Part shown: positions 24,773 through 35,337 of the stretch, piece after piece
How the letters are laid out: every line of letters starts with the position of its first letter
Position numbering within the stretch: position 1 is the first letter of the stretch
Source of the DNA: Actinomadura craniellae
GTDB lineage: Bacteria > Actinomycetota > Actinomycetes > Streptosporangiales > Streptosporangiaceae
Direction of reading: 5' to 3'
Length of the DNA: 64,000 nt
Assembly: GCF_003289645.1 (NCBI RefSeq)
Contig: NZ_QLYX01000001.1
Location: 682,001-746,000, forward strand
Made by a program: the position numbers and the translations under genes
The notes under the pieces: model-generated
The model's input: only the letters and a program-made list of their open reading frames with translations
What the model was told of the DNA's origin: nothing
Databases searched by the model: none

Positions 24773-25552
24773 GTGCTGTCAACGAGCGTGACCGGCCGGG
24801 CCACCGCCCCGGACCTGGCCGGCCGGCGGGCCCTGGTGACCGGCGGGGCCAGCGGCATCGGCCGGGCCTGCGCCCGGCGGCTCGCCGACGCGGGCGCGCG
24901 GGTCGTCATCGTGGACGTCCACGACGAGGCGGCGCGCGCGGTCGCCGACGAGATCGGCGGCGTGGCGGTGGCCGCGGACCTGTCTGACATGGCGGTGGTC
25001 GACGGGCTGGACTGCGACGTCGACATCGTGGTCAACAACGCCGGCTTCCAGCACGTGGCGCCCCTCGGGGACTTCCCGCCGGAGACCTTCGCCAAGATCA
25101 TGCGGGTCATGGTGGAGGCCCCGTTCCGCCTGGTGCGGCGCGCCATGCCCGGCATGAGCGAGCGCGGCTGGGGGCGCGTCGTCAACGTCTCCTCGGTGCA
25201 CGGCCTGCGCGCCTCGCCGTACAAGGCCGCCTACGTCACCGCCAAGCACGCGCTGGAAGGACTCTCCAAGGTGATCGCGCTGGAGGGCGCGGCGTCCGGC
25301 ATCACCTCCAACTGCGTGAACCCGGCCTACGTCCGGACCCCGCTGGTGGAGGACCAGATCGCGCACCAGGCCGCCGCGCACGACCTGCCCCCCGAGGAGG
25401 TCGTGGGGCAGGTGATGCTGGCCCGGGCCGCGATCAAGCAGCTGATCGAGCCCGAGGACGTCGCCGAGATGGTCGCCTACCTGTGCACCCCGCAGGCAGC
25501 GATGATCACCGGGGCGTCGTTCACCATCGACGGCGGCTGGACCGCGTACTGA
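24773..25552 (+). CDS. bdhA: 3-hydroxybutyrate dehydrogenase (SDR family)
   Basis: A 259-residue short-chain dehydrogenase that would oxidise 3-hydroxybutyrate to acetoacetate with NAD+. The GTG chosen is 9 bases after GAGGAG; a GTG overlapping the LivM-like stop is the alternative. The NAD site is VTGGASGIGRA. VVNNAGFQHVAPLGDFPPET is diagnostic of the bacterial 3HB dehydrogenase group. The catalytic Ser lies in VNVSSVHGL, and YVTAKHALEGLSKVIALEGA gives Tyr and Lys. CVNPAYVRTPLVEDQI and ASFTIDGGWTAY complete the match. It is co-transcribed with the importer, which suggests the importer carries this acid. Confidence 0.92.
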   Translation: MLSTSVTGRATAPDLAGRRALVTGGASGIGRACARRLADAGARVVIVDVHDEAARAVADEIGGVAVAADLSDMAVVDGLDCDVDIVVNNAGFQHVAPLGDFPPETFAKIMRVMVEAPFRLVRRAMPGMSERGWGRVVNVSSVHGLRASPYKAAYVTAKHALEGLSKVIALEGAASGITSNCVNPAYVRTPLVEDQIAHQAAAHDLPPEEVVGQVMLARAAIKQLIEPEDVAEMVAYLCTPQAAMITGASFTIDGGWTAY

Positions 25553-25602
25553 CACGGCACCGGCGGGGCGTCCGGGGCCGGGTAGAACGGCTAAGGGGGA
25601 TC

Positions 25603-27501
25603 ATGGACCAGGAGAAGAGCGCCGTCTTCCTCGAACTGCTGGCCAGGGAGGCGTCCGCGATCGAGTTCGAGGCGCCGGTGGTCGACGCCCGCGCCGCCGG
25701 AGCCCCGCCGGAGACGATCGCGCGGCTGGAGGAGGCCAAGCTGTCCGCGCTGCGGGTCCGGGCGCTGCTGGAGCACCGGGCCCGCCGCGAGGCCGAGCTG
25801 TCGGCGCTCTTCGAGACCGCCGGCGACCTGGCCGGGCTGCGCGAGGTCGGCGCGGTCCTGGAGGCCATCGTCCGGCGGGCCCGCCGGCTGCTGAACGCCG
25901 ACATCGCCTACATCACCCTGCACGACCCCGAGCGGGGCGACACCTACATGGGCGTCACCGACGGCTCGGTGTCGGCGGCCTTCCGCGACCTGCGGCTGCC
26001 GATGGGCGCCGGGCTCGGCGGCCTGGTCGCCCAGACCGGCACCCCCTACAGCAGCCCCGACTACTTCGCCGACGACCGGTTCCGGCACCAGGAGGAGATC
26101 GACGCCGCGGTCAAGGAGGAGGCGCTGGTCGCCATCCTCGGCGTCCCGGTGCGGCTGGGCACCCGGGTGATCGGGGTGCTGTTCGCCGCCAACCGCAGCG
26201 CCCGCCCCTTCACCCAGGAGGAGGTGGCGCTGCTCGGCTCGCTGGCCGCGCACGCGGCGGTGGCCATCGACAACGCCCGGCTGCTGGAGGAGACCCGCGC
26301 CGCGCTGGAGGAGCTCAGCGCCGCCAACGAGCTGATCCAGGACCGCAGCGCCTCGGTGGAGCGGGCCGGCCAGGCGCACGACCGGATGCTCGGCCTGGTG
26401 GTGCGCGGCGGGGGAGTGGAGGACGTCGCCGCCGTGGTCACCGACGTGCTCGGCGGCGGGCTGGTGGTGCTCGACGCCGACGGCCGACGGCTCGCCGCCG
26501 TCGGCACCCTCGGCGAACTGGACGACGTCCAGGTCGCCGAGGCCGCGACCGCCTCCCGCGCGCTGGGCCGCGCCGTCCGGCGCGGCGAGGTGTGGGTGGC
26601 GTCGATGGCCACCGGCGCCGAACCCCTGGGCACCCTCGTGCTGCGGGCCGCCGCCGAGGTCACCGCCACCGAACAGCGCATCCTGGAACGCGCGGCGCTG
26701 GTCACCGCGCTGCTGCTGCTGTTCCGCCGGACCGCGGCCGAGGCCGAGGAACGCGTCCGCGGCGAACTCCTCGACGACCTGCTCTCCGGGCGGGTCGCCC
26801 ATCCCGACTCGCTGCGCGGCCGGGCCTCCCTGCTGGGAGTGGACCTGGACGCGCCGCACGTCCTCATCACGGCCCGGCACGCCCCGGGGGAGCCCGGCCG
26901 CCGGCAGCGGGCCGCCTTCTGGGCGACCTCCCAGGCCGCCGCCCGGCACGGCCTGGCCGCGGCCCGCGGCGACGAGACGATCCTGCTGCTGCCCGGCACC
27001 GACCCCGGGCCGCAGGCCCAGCGCGTCGCCCACGAGCTCGGCGCCCTGCTGGGCATCCCGGTCACGGCGGGCGCGGGCGGCCCGGTCCGCGGCCTCGCCG
27101 GGATCGCCGCCGCCCACCGCGAGGCGCAGCGCTGCGCCGACACCCTCCTCGCGCTCGGCCGCGCCGGCGCCGGCGTCAGCGCCGCCGAGCTCGGCTTCGT
27201 CGGGCTGCTCATCGGCCAGGACCGCGACGTCGCGGGTTTCCTCGGTTCGGTCCTCGGCGACGTCCTGGCCTACGACAGGCGCCGCGGCACCGCGCTGGTG
27301 CGGACCATGGAGGCCTACTTCGGCAGCGGCGGCAGCCTCGCCCGCACCGCCGAGGTCCTGCACATCCACGTCAACACCGTCACCCAGCGGCTGGACCGGA
27401 TCGGCCGGCTGCTCGGCGACGACTGGCAGGACCCCGAGCGGGCGCTGGAGATCCAGCTCGCCCTGCGCCTGCACCGGCTCCAGGTCGGCGACCTGGGCTG
27501 A
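25603..27501 (+). CDS. GAF-domain PucR/CdaR-type transcriptional regulator
   Basis: A 632-residue regulator. The first 70 residues are helical (EEAKLSALRVRALLEHRARR). A GAF sensor domain spans about residues 85-230 (ADIAYITLHDPERGDTYMGV; MGAGLGGLVAQTGTPYSSPD). A linker and a second sensor-like part follow to about residue 390. The central GGDEF-like part of PucR regulators spans about 390-540. The C-terminal PucR helix-turn-helix is YFGSGGSLARTAEVLHIHVN followed by TVTQRLDRIGRLLG. It is last in the importer/dehydrogenase gene row, 50 bases after the dehydrogenase. It is the likely local activator; the ligand is unknown. Confidence 0.88.
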   Translation: MDQEKSAVFLELLAREASAIEFEAPVVDARAAGAPPETIARLEEAKLSALRVRALLEHRARREAELSALFETAGDLAGLREVGAVLEAIVRRARRLLNADIAYITLHDPERGDTYMGVTDGSVSAAFRDLRLPMGAGLGGLVAQTGTPYSSPDYFADDRFRHQEEIDAAVKEEALVAILGVPVRLGTRVIGVLFAANRSARPFTQEEVALLGSLAAHAAVAIDNARLLEETRAALEELSAANELIQDRSASVERAGQAHDRMLGLVVRGGGVEDVAAVVTDVLGGGLVVLDADGRRLAAVGTLGELDDVQVAEAATASRALGRAVRRGEVWVASMATGAEPLGTLVLRAAAEVTATEQRILERAALVTALLLLFRRTAAEAEERVRGELLDDLLSGRVAHPDSLRGRASLLGVDLDAPHVLITARHAPGEPGRRQRAAFWATSQAAARHGLAAARGDETILLLPGTDPGPQAQRVAHELGALLGIPVTAGAGGPVRGLAGIAAAHREAQRCADTLLALGRAGAGVSAAELGFVGLLIGQDRDVAGFLGSVLGDVLAYDRRRGTALVRTMEAYFGSGGSLARTAEVLHIHVNTVTQRLDRIGRLLGDDWQDPERALEIQLALRLHRLQVGDLG

Positions 27502-27570
27502 GGACCCCGGCCGGCGGAGGTTTCGGTCCGGCCTTCGCACTGCTCGATCGACTGTTCTCGACCCTCCTTG

Positions 27571-28341
27571 TCAGGTGTCGGCGCCGACGTCGGCGCGGAG
27601 GCGGGCCAGGCTCTGGGAGATGAGTCGGGAGACGTGCATCTGGGAGATGCCCATCTCCTCGGCGATCTCGCGCTGGGTCTTCTCCCCGTAGAACCGCAGC
27701 AGCAGGATCCGCCGCTCCCGGTCGGGCAGCCGGTCCAGCGCGGGCTTGACGGCCTCCCGGCACTCGATGAAGTCGAGGGCGACGTCCTCCTCGCCCAGCG
27801 CGTCGGCGAACGTGGGGGCCTCGGGGTCGTCGTCGACCCGCCGGTCCAGGGAGGAGGTGGTGTACGCCTCCCCGGCGACCATCGCCTCGATCACGTCCTC
27901 CGGGCAGCACTTGAGCGCCTCGGCGAGTTCGGCCACGGTCGGCGAGCGGCCGAGCCGCTGGAACAGCTCGGGCCGGGCCTTGTTGATCTCCGCGCGCAGT
28001 TCCTGGACCGCCCGCGGCGGGCGCAGCGCCCAGCCGCGGTCCCGGAAGTGCCGTTTGATCTCGCCGACGACCGTGGGTACCGCATAGCCCAGGAACCGGG
28101 TGCCGCGCCGCGGGTCGAACCTGTCGACGGACTTGATCAGCCCGACCATCCCGACCTGGAAGAGGTCGTCACCGCTCTCCCCGCGCCCGGTGAAGCGGTT
28201 CGCCAGGCTGCGCACCAGCGGTATGTACGCTTCGATGATCTCGTCGCGGAGGCGTCGCCGCTCCTCGCTTCCGGGCTGCAACGCCAGCATGCGGTGGAAC
28301 GGCTCTTCGTCGGTGCGGCCGTCGTCCGGCAAAGAGGTCAT
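27571..28341 (-). CDS. SigB/SigF-type general stress sigma factor
   Basis: A 256-residue sigma factor. The ATG (MTSLPDDGRTDEE) follows GGAGACGG; upstream in-frame residues are not family-like. Region 2 is IPLVRSLANRFTGRGESGDD and then LFQVGMVGLIKSVDRFDPRR with GTRFLGYAVPTVVGEIKRHF. Region 3 contains VQELRAEINKARPELFQRLG. Region 4 is LPDRERRILLLRFYGEKTQR followed by IAEEMGISQMHVSRLISQSL. This is the streptomycete-type SigB/F/G group controlled by anti-sigma kinases. No partner is adjacent, but a STAS protein and an HATPase lie at 55.6-56.4 kb. It is convergent with the PucR-type regulator. Confidence 0.93.
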   Translation of the reverse strand: MTSLPDDGRTDEEPFHRMLALQPGSEERRRLRDEIIEAYIPLVRSLANRFTGRGESGDDLFQVGMVGLIKSVDRFDPRRGTRFLGYAVPTVVGEIKRHFRDRGWALRPPRAVQELRAEINKARPELFQRLGRSPTVAELAEALKCCPEDVIEAMVAGEAYTTSSLDRRVDDDPEAPTFADALGEEDVALDFIECREAVKPALDRLPDRERRILLLRFYGEKTQREIAEEMGISQMHVSRLISQSLARLRADVGADT

Positions 28342-28442
28342 CACCGTCTCCGATCTGTCCGCGGCGGCGCCGTGCCGGCGCCGTCCGCCACCCCTTCTCC
28401 CCGCCGGACCGCGCGCGGGCGGCCCGGAGGGGAAGTCACACG

Positions 28443-28637
28443 TCACACCCGGGTCTGCGGCGCGTAGCCGTCGTCCTCGCCCCCGGGGGCGTCGGGCTCG
28501 GCGTTGGGCGGGTCGGTGGGACCCGGGGTGTGCTCGGCGCCGATGTCGGCGTCGTCCTCCTGTGGGGCGCCCGCCTCGGCCCGCCGGTCGGCGAGCGACC
28601 TCACATCATCATTCCCATGCTTCCCGGTTTCGGTCAT
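28443..28637 (-). CDS. Small acidic hypothetical protein
   Basis: A 64-residue, strongly acidic and Pro-rich protein beginning MTETGKHGNDDVRSLADRRA. The middle is EDDADIGAEHTPGPTDPPNA. No membrane segment and no known motif are present. It lies between the stress sigma gene and the divergent DUF3618 gene, and the ribosome-binding site is weak (AGGTATCAGG). Small disordered stress proteins are common next to such sigma factors, but a role is not supported by sequence. Confidence 0.5.
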   Translation of the reverse strand: MTETGKHGNDDVRSLADRRAEAGAPQEDDADIGAEHTPGPTDPPNAEPDAPGGEDDGYAPQTRV

Positions 28638-28786
28638 GCCTGATACCTGACCTGCCAGACAGCTCTCAACCACCCGGCAGGGACGTTTCCGGACGCCGTT
28701 TAGTCCGGTGTGCTGGGGAAGGGGAAAAGTGCCCGCGTACCGCGGCGGGAACGAAACCGAACGATCCCGAACGATCAAGGAAGGGC

Positions 28787-29497
28787 ATGCCGATGACCAG
28801 TGACCGGACGCGGGACTCGGGCGCCCCAGGTACCGAGGAACTGCGCGAGGACATCGCCCGCACGCGCGAGGACCTCGGCGACACGGTGGCGGCCCTGGCC
28901 GGGAAGACCAACGTCAAGACGCGTGCCAAGGAGAAAGCGGGTCACATGCGAGAACGGTTGAGCGACCAGGCGGGTCACACCGCGCAGACCGCGCGGCAAG
29001 GCGCGACCCGGGCCCGCGAGACGGTCGACGACCTCAAGGCGAGGGCGCGGGACGCCGCCTCGTCCGACCAGGCCACCCCCGCGGCGCGGGGCGGCGGGGC
29101 CGTCACGCTGCTCGCCGCGGCGATCGCGGTGTGGGCGTGGCGCCGCCGCCGGGCCCGGACGGCCCACGGCAGGCTGCGGCGGACCGCGGTCCGGGCCGGG
29201 GCGGCACGCCGGGCGGTGGGCGCCCAGGCGACGTTCGCGGGCCGGCGGGCCCAGACCGGGGTGGCCCGTACCAGGGCGCGCGGCGCCCGGGCCCGGCTGA
29301 CGGGACGTCCTGTCAGCCGGTTCGGCCGGAGCATGGTCCGGACGGGGCCGCTGCCCACGGGCCGCCTGATGCGGTCCCGGCAGCGGCGGATCGGTGTGCG
29401 GCGCGCCGGCATCCCGGGGATGAGCAGGCCGGCTCCCACCGGGATGGCCTGGATCAAGGCCAAGGGCGCCCAGGCCAGGGGAAGGGTCGGGCGCTGA
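28787..29497 (+). CDS. DUF3618-type membrane protein with basic C-terminal tail
   Basis: A 236-residue protein. Two ATGs lie two codons apart; the first follows AAGGAAGGG. Residues 15-45 read GTEELREDIARTREDLGDTV, the DUF3618 signature. A helical charged part follows (MRERLSDQAGHTAQTARQGA). A single membrane segment lies at about residues 101-116 (GAVTLLAAAIAVWAW). The tail of about 120 residues is extremely rich in Arg (RRRRARTAHGRLRRTAVRAG) and may contact nucleic acid or membrane lipids; that is inference. Genes of this kind often sit with a DUF1269/phage-holin-type protein, absent here. Confidence 0.78.
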   Translation: MPMTSDRTRDSGAPGTEELREDIARTREDLGDTVAALAGKTNVKTRAKEKAGHMRERLSDQAGHTAQTARQGATRARETVDDLKARARDAASSDQATPAARGGGAVTLLAAAIAVWAWRRRRARTAHGRLRRTAVRAGAARRAVGAQATFAGRRAQTGVARTRARGARARLTGRPVSRFGRSMVRTGPLPTGRLMRSRQRRIGVRRAGIPGMSRPAPTGMAWIKAKGAQARGRVGR

Positions 29498-29535
29498 CCG
29501 CGCCGCCGCGCGGTACCCGCCGGCGGCGCCACCGG

Positions 29536-29562
29536 CCCCCGTCCCGGTCGGCGGGACGGGGG
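29536..29562. terminator. Bidirectional 10-bp hairpin between convergent genes
   Basis: Arms CCCCCGTCCC (29536-29545) and GGGACGGGGG (29553-29562) flank a 7-base loop. The hairpin lies between the convergent ends of the DUF3618-type gene (29497) and the VOC gene (29568), so it can serve both. Confidence 0.75.
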
Positions 29563-29567
29563 TCCGG

Positions 29568-30005
29568 TCATGTCCGGCCCTGCAGTATCTCGATCAGATA
29601 GCCGTCGGGGTCCTTGGCGAAACCCACCACGGCGTCGCCGAGTTCGGGGACGGGGGCGGGCTCACGGACGATCTCCAGCCCCTCGGCGCGGATCCGCCCG
29701 GCGAGTGCCGCGGGGTCGGGCACGTAGCAGACGATCTTGACCGGCAGGTTCGCGTAGTCGCGCTCCGAGCCGTCGGTCCAGTGCATGAGCGCGATGGCGG
29801 AACCGGACCGGCCCTCGAAGCCCACCACGATTTCGTCCATGTACGGCAGCTTGAGCGCCATCAGCCGCCGCATGCCGAGCACCCGGGTGTAGAAGTCGGC
29901 CGACCGGGCGAGGTCGCTGACGCCGATGCCGAGGGCGCCGACGACGGACCTGGGGGCGTGGGTCTCGGCGGATTCGGGGGACTCAGGGGACGCAGTCGAG
30001 GTCAT
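29568..30005 (-). CDS. VOC-family (glyoxalase-like) protein
   Basis: A 145-residue single-repeat VOC protein. Residues 20-45 read GALGIGVSDLARSADFYTRV, and the end reads GFAKDPDGYLIEILQGRT. The canonical metal-site glutamate near the end is present (IEIL). The start of VOC motif I (H or Q in many enzymes) is not clear, so metal binding is uncertain. The first 18 residues (SPESPESAETHAPR) are low-complexity. It is divergent from the encapsulin operon, and a palindrome lies in between. The function could be lyase, dioxygenase or resistance-like; not determined. Confidence 0.88.
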   Translation of the reverse strand: MTSTASPESPESAETHAPRSVVGALGIGVSDLARSADFYTRVLGMRRLMALKLPYMDEIVVGFEGRSGSAIALMHWTDGSERDYANLPVKIVCYVPDPAALAGRIRAEGLEIVREPAPVPELGDAVVGFAKDPDGYLIEILQGRT

Positions 30006-30044
30006 CGGGCTTCTCCTGCTCTACGGGGACGCTTGACTGAAGCT

Positions 30045-30069
30045 GATTCTAGAATTTATTTCTAGGATC
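30045..30069. promoter_or_regulatory. Palindromic operator candidate upstream of VOC gene and encapsulin operon
   Basis: CTAGAA (30049-30054) and TTCTAG (30060-30065) form an inverted repeat with a 5-base spacer. The repeat extends outward with GAT and ATC after one mismatch. It is 40 bases before the VOC start and about 165 bases before the first shell gene. A dyad of this shape would suit a MarR- or TetR-type dimer. Confidence 0.55.
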
Positions 30070-30228
30070 TTCGCTGTGTCGGGAGCACCGTAAATCCCCG
30101 ACGAATCGCCAAGACGGCTACAAGTGGATCAATCATGTACCAAGCGGACTACATATTGTGATCAAGTAATTACCAAATGTAGCGTCGCTCGCGTAGGTCG
30201 GACCGAACGAGAAGGGGCGGTGGCGCGA

Positions 30229-31641
<1,413 letters not shown>

Positions 31642-31730
31642 CCGGGCCCACCCCTCGCGGCGCCGGGCGGTCACCGCCCGGCGCCGCACCGGGCGAAGCG
31701 CCATGAGAGAGCGGATAGGGCGGGCGGTCC

Positions 31731-33149
31731 ATGACTGAGCAGGACATGATCGACGCGCCGTTGAGCCTGGGCACGGCGGCGGCGCGGAATCTGGCATCGA
31801 CGACGAAGTCGGTGCCGCAGATGCAGGGGATCTCGTCCCGGTGGTTGTTGCGGTTGCTGCCCTGGGTGCAGGTGCCCGGCGGTACGTACCGGGTCAACCG
31901 GCGGCTCAGCCATGAGGTCGGCGACGGGCGGGTCACGTTCATCACGACGGGCTCGCAGGTCTGGGTGATCCCCGCAGAGCTGTGCGAGCTGCCGCCGCTA
32001 CGCGGCTTCGACGACATGCCGGTGCTGGAGGCACTGGCCGGCCGGTTCGAGCAGCGCGAGTACGGGCCGGGCGACCTCCTGGTCGAGGCCGGCGCCCCGG
32101 TCGAGGAGGTGTTCCTCGTCGCCCACGGCCGGCTCGACCGGATCGGGACGGGGGAGTACGGCGCCGAGACCGCGCTCGGCGTGCTGGCCGACGGCGACCA
32201 CTTCGGCGACCGGGCGATGACCGAGGATCCGGGCGCATGGGAGTGCACCGTCCGGGCCGCCACGCCCTGCACGGCGCTGGTGCTGCCCCGCGCACGATTC
32301 GCCGAACTGGCCGACCGCTCCGAACCGCTGCGCGCCCAGATCGACCGCTTCCTGGCCACCGGGCGCGCGCCGAGCAACCGGCATGGTGAGGCGTCGATTG
32401 ATCTGGCGTCGGGTCATGTGGGTGAGCCGGTGTTGCCGGGGACGTTCGTGGATTACGAGGTGGCGCCTCGGGAGTATGAGCTGTCGGTGGCGCAGACGGT
32501 GTTGCGGGTGCATTCGCGGGTGGTGGATCTGTACTCGGAGCCGATGGATCAGTTGGAGCAGCAGTTGCGGTTGACGGTGGAGGCGTTGCGGGAGCGGCAG
32601 GAGGATGAGCTGGTCAACAACCGGGAGTTCGGGTTGTTGCACAACGCTGATCTCAAGCAGCGCATCCACACTCGTTCCGGCCCACCCACCCCCGACGATC
32701 TCGATGCCCTGCTCACCCGGCGGCGGAGCACCCATCTCTTCCTCGCGCATCCGAGGGCGATCGCGGCATTCGGCCGCGAGTGCACCCGGCGCGGAGTTCA
32801 GCCGGGCGCCGCGACCGTCCAGGAGGACGGGAGCGGTGCGGGCCCGGCCGTCACGACCTGGCGGGGGGTGCCGATCTATCCCTGCGACAAGATTCCGATT
32901 TCGGGGTCGGGGGCGACGTCGATCATGGCGATGCGGACGGGGGAGTCCGAGCAGGGGGTGATCGGTCTGCATAAGACGGGGATTCCTGATGAGTACCAGC
33001 CGAGCTTGTCGGTGCGTTTCATGGGGGTCAACGATCAGGCGGTGATCTCCTACCTGGTCTCGGCGTACTTCTCCGCGGCCGTTCTGGTTCCCGACGCGCT
33101 CGGCATCCTCGAAAACGTCGAGATCGGCCGGGAAGGCGGGAGCGCGTGA
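31731..33149 (+). CDS. Family 2B encapsulin shell protein, second copy (with CNB-like insert)
   Basis: A 472-residue shell protein, start [20 protein letters not shown]. The domain order is the same as the first copy. The CNB-like insert ([60 protein letters not shown]) has clearly diverged, and again the cassette Arg is replaced by Trp. The part before [10 protein letters not shown]-type residues carries an 11-residue longer loop ([20 protein letters not shown]). Two shell proteins encoded side by side are typical of family 2B and suggest a mixed shell. Its stop overlaps the GTG of the cargo gene (GTGA). Confidence 0.92.
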   Translation: MTEQDMIDAPLSLGTAAARNLASTTKSVPQMQGISSRWLLRLLPWVQVPGGTYRVNRRLSHEVGDGRVTFITTGSQVWVIPAELCELPPLRGFDDMPVLEALAGRFEQREYGPGDLLVEAGAPVEEVFLVAHGRLDRIGTGEYGAETALGVLADGDHFGDRAMTEDPGAWECTVRAATPCTALVLPRARFAELADRSEPLRAQIDRFLATGRAPSNRHGEASIDLASGHVGEPVLPGTFVDYEVAPREYELSVAQTVLRVHSRVVDLYSEPMDQLEQQLRLTVEALRERQEDELVNNREFGLLHNADLKQRIHTRSGPPTPDDLDALLTRRRSTHLFLAHPRAIAAFGRECTRRGVQPGAATVQEDGSGAGPAVTTWRGVPIYPCDKIPISGSGATSIMAMRTGESEQGVIGLHKTGIPDEYQPSLSVRFMGVNDQAVISYLVSAYFSAAVLVPDALGILENVEIGREGGSA

Positions 33150-34186
33150 CCGCGGCGGAGCAGACGGCCGAGGACCGGCCGGTGACCGAGGTGCTGGCCT
33201 GGAGCCGTTCCCTCCTCGACCCGGCGTTGCGCGAGGCGGTCGAGACGCTGCCCGCCTCGATCAGGTCCATCGCCGACTACCACTTCGGCTGGCGGGACGA
33301 ACAGGGCCGGCCGGTCGAGGGGGGTGCCGGAAAGGCGATCAGGCCCGCCCTGGTCCTGCTGGCGGCCGAGGCCGTGGGCGGCGACCCGGCCGAGGCGGTG
33401 CCCGCGGCCGTCGCGGTGGAACTCGCGCACAACTTCTCCCTGATGCACGACGACGTGATGGACGGCGACACGGTCCGGCGGCACCGTCCCACCGCCTGGA
33501 ACGTCTTCGGTGTCAACTCGGCGATCCTGGCCGGTGACGCGCTGCTCATGCTGGCCTTCGACGTCCTCGCGGCCAGCGGGCACCCGCTGCTGGGCGAGGG
33601 GATGCGCCGGCTCGGCGCCGCGGTGGCGGAACTGCTCGACGGGCAGCGGGCCGACATGGGGTTCGAGCGCCGGGCCGATGTCGGGCTGGAGGAGTGCCTG
33701 CGCATGGCCGAGGCCAAGACCGGCGCGCTGCTGGGCTGTTCCAGCGCGCTCGGCGGCGCCTTCGGCGGCGGCGCCCCTGACCAGGTCAAACGGCTGGACG
33801 GGTTCGGTCGCCGGCTCGGCCTGGCCTTCCAGATGGTGGACGACCTGCTGGGCGTCTGGGGCGATCCGGCCGTGACCGGCAAGCCCGGCCACTCCGATCT
33901 CCGCAACGGGAAGAAGTCGCTGCCGGTGGTGGCCGCGCTGACCTCCGGCACCCCGGCGGGAGAGGAACTGGCCGCCTTCTACCGGGCGGGTGGCCCGCCG
34001 GCCGGGGCCGACCTCGACCGGGTCGCGGGGCTGATCGTTCAGGCGGGCGGGCGTTCCTGGTGCCGGACGCGGGCCGACGAACTGCTGTCGGACGCGTTGC
34101 GCGAGCTCTGGCTGGCGCGCCCGGGCCAGCGGCCGGCCGCCGAGCTCGGCATGCTGGCCCGCCACTCCGTCCGCCGCGACCACTGA
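33146..34186 (+). CDS. Polyprenyl diphosphate synthase, probable encapsulin cargo
   Basis: A 346-residue all-helical trans-prenyl synthase starting at GTG inside the stop of the second shell gene. The first Asp-rich motif is HDDVMDGD (DDVMD at residues 102-106). The second is [10 protein letters not shown] (DDLLG at 232-236), so the last Asp of the usual DDxxD is Gly, as in the group found with family 2 encapsulins. [20 protein letters not shown] holds the diphosphate-binding Arg. [20 protein letters not shown] is also typical. The N-terminal 25 residues are loosely ordered and could hold the loading signal. It would make a prenyl diphosphate inside the shell; chain length is unknown. Confidence 0.92.
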   Translation: MTAAEQTAEDRPVTEVLAWSRSLLDPALREAVETLPASIRSIADYHFGWRDEQGRPVEGGAGKAIRPALVLLAAEAVGGDPAEAVPAAVAVELAHNFSLMHDDVMDGDTVRRHRPTAWNVFGVNSAILAGDALLMLAFDVLAASGHPLLGEGMRRLGAAVAELLDGQRADMGFERRADVGLEECLRMAEAKTGALLGCSSALGGAFGGGAPDQVKRLDGFGRRLGLAFQMVDDLLGVWGDPAVTGKPGHSDLRNGKKSLPVVAALTSGTPAGEELAAFYRAGGPPAGADLDRVAGLIVQAGGRSWCRTRADELLSDALRELWLARPGQRPAAELGMLARHSVRRDH

Positions 34187-34220
34187 CCCTCCCAGGCGCG
34201 GGCCGTGTTCTCGGCCCGCC

Positions 34221-34267
34221 CCGATCGGCCGGCGCATCCTCCCCCGCGCCGGCCGATCGGCTATTTT
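34221..34267 (+). terminator. Strong intrinsic terminator of the encapsulin operon
   Basis: Arms CCGATCGGCCGGCGC (34221-34235) and GCGCCGGCCGATCGG (34246-34260) are perfectly complementary over 15 bp, with a 10-base loop. CTATTTT follows. It ends the rightward encapsulin operon and lies before the convergent heme oxygenase gene. Confidence 0.9.
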
Positions 34268-34365
34268 GGGACCGGTCCAAGACCGGGTGTGGCCGCCGGA
34301 GCCAGAATTTTCTTACTACGTAAAGGCGCTGGGTGGGCCGCCCGCAGACCCGTCCCCGGTGCCGG

Positions 34366-35337
34366 TCAGGCGGCGGGGCCCATCCGCGGCGCGGAGCCGA
34401 GGGCGGCGTCCAGCTCGGCGTTCAGTTCGGTGTTCAGCCGGTAGGCGACCTTGACCTCGTCGATGATCCGCGCCTGCTCGGCCTCGTCCCAGGGAGCGGT
34501 GTCCAGGAGCGCCCGGTAACGGTCCTTGAGGGCTTTCGGCCTGCCCTCGAACCGGTAGAACCGCACGCCATGGCCGTCGGTGAGACCGTAGGCGCGGACC
34601 AGCCGCGCGGCGATGACCTGCCCGCCCGACAGATCACCGAGGTAGCGGGTGTAGTGGTGGGCCACGAAACCGCCGGGCCAGTCGAAGCACACCTCGCGCA
34701 GCCGGTCGAGGTACCGGCGGGTGGCGGCGGTGGGCCGGACCTGTTCGGCCCACCGCGGGCCGTGGAAGAACGCCAGGTCCGCCCGGAGGGCGTCGCGGCG
34801 GCGGAACCCGGGAAGGTCGAAGGCGCTCGCCACCTCGTCGGAGCGCATCCGGTCGGCGGCCTGCTCCAGGACGTCGTAGAGGAGGTAGAGCTGCGTGACG
34901 AGAACGGCGTACTCGTCCCGGCCGAGCCGCCCGCCGGCCAGCGCGCTCATGTAAGCGGACTGCTCGCCGGCGTCGTGGTCGGTCCGGGTGGCCGCCCGCA
35001 GGCGGGCCGCGAAACCCGGTCGCGGACGGGCGGGGGCGGGCCGGGCCGGCAGCCCCAGCGCCTGGCGGGCCTCGTCGTACATGCGCACCACCTCCGCCCG
35101 GACCTGCGCCCGTTCGGTCAACCGCCGGCTCCAGGGGATGCGCACCGGCAGGCGCTGCTCGCCGGCCGTCACGGCGAAGTCGATGCCGTCGGCGTCCATG
35201 CCGGTCGTCACCGCGGCGGTGGCGGCCGGCTGCCCGCCCAGCGCCCGTACGATCAGCACCGAGTCCTCGGCGTGGTCGTCGTTCATGTGCCGGGTGATCG
35301 CCTCGATCACGTCCGGGGTGAAGGGTCCGTGTTCCAC
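34366..35337 (-). CDS. DUF2470-heme oxygenase fusion protein
   Basis: A 323-residue protein. Residues 1-95 are a DUF2470 domain (FTPDVIEAITRHMNDDHAED), which in related proteins binds heme or assists its transfer. From about residue 108 the heme oxygenase domain follows. The proximal His is probably His121 in RAATRTDHDAGEQSAYM. HHYTRYLGDLSGGQ carries the distal-helix motif GDLSGGQ at residues 234-240. It would cleave heme to biliverdin, iron and CO. It is last in the leftward hmu operon; its start overlaps the ATPase end by 31 bases. Iron control comes from the DtxR boxes at the operon head. No ferredoxin gene is seen nearby. Confidence 0.93.
   Translation of the reverse strand: MEHGPFTPDVIEAITRHMNDDHAEDSVLIVRALGGQPAATAAVTTGMDADGIDFAVTAGEQRLPVRIPWSRRLTERAQVRAEVVRMYDEARQALGLPARPAPARPRPGFAARLRAATRTDHDAGEQSAYMSALAGGRLGRDEYAVLVTQLYLLYDVLEQAADRMRSDEVASAFDLPGFRRRDALRADLAFFHGPRWAEQVRPTAATRRYLDRLREVCFDWPGGFVAHHYTRYLGDLSGGQVIAARLVRAYGLTDGHGVRFYRFEGRPKALKDRYRALLDTAPWDEAEQARIIDEVKVAYRLNTELNAELDAALGSAPRMGPAA

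Noticed and set aside
28100-28786. N-terminal extension of the DUF3618-type frame
   Set aside because: It is an open frame antisense to the sigma factor; the family starts at MPMTSDRTRD with a ribosome-binding site.
30153-30180. CRP-like half-site TGTGATC before the encapsulin operon
   Set aside because: The second half TCACA is missing, so it is not a convincing CRP site despite the CNB-like inserts.
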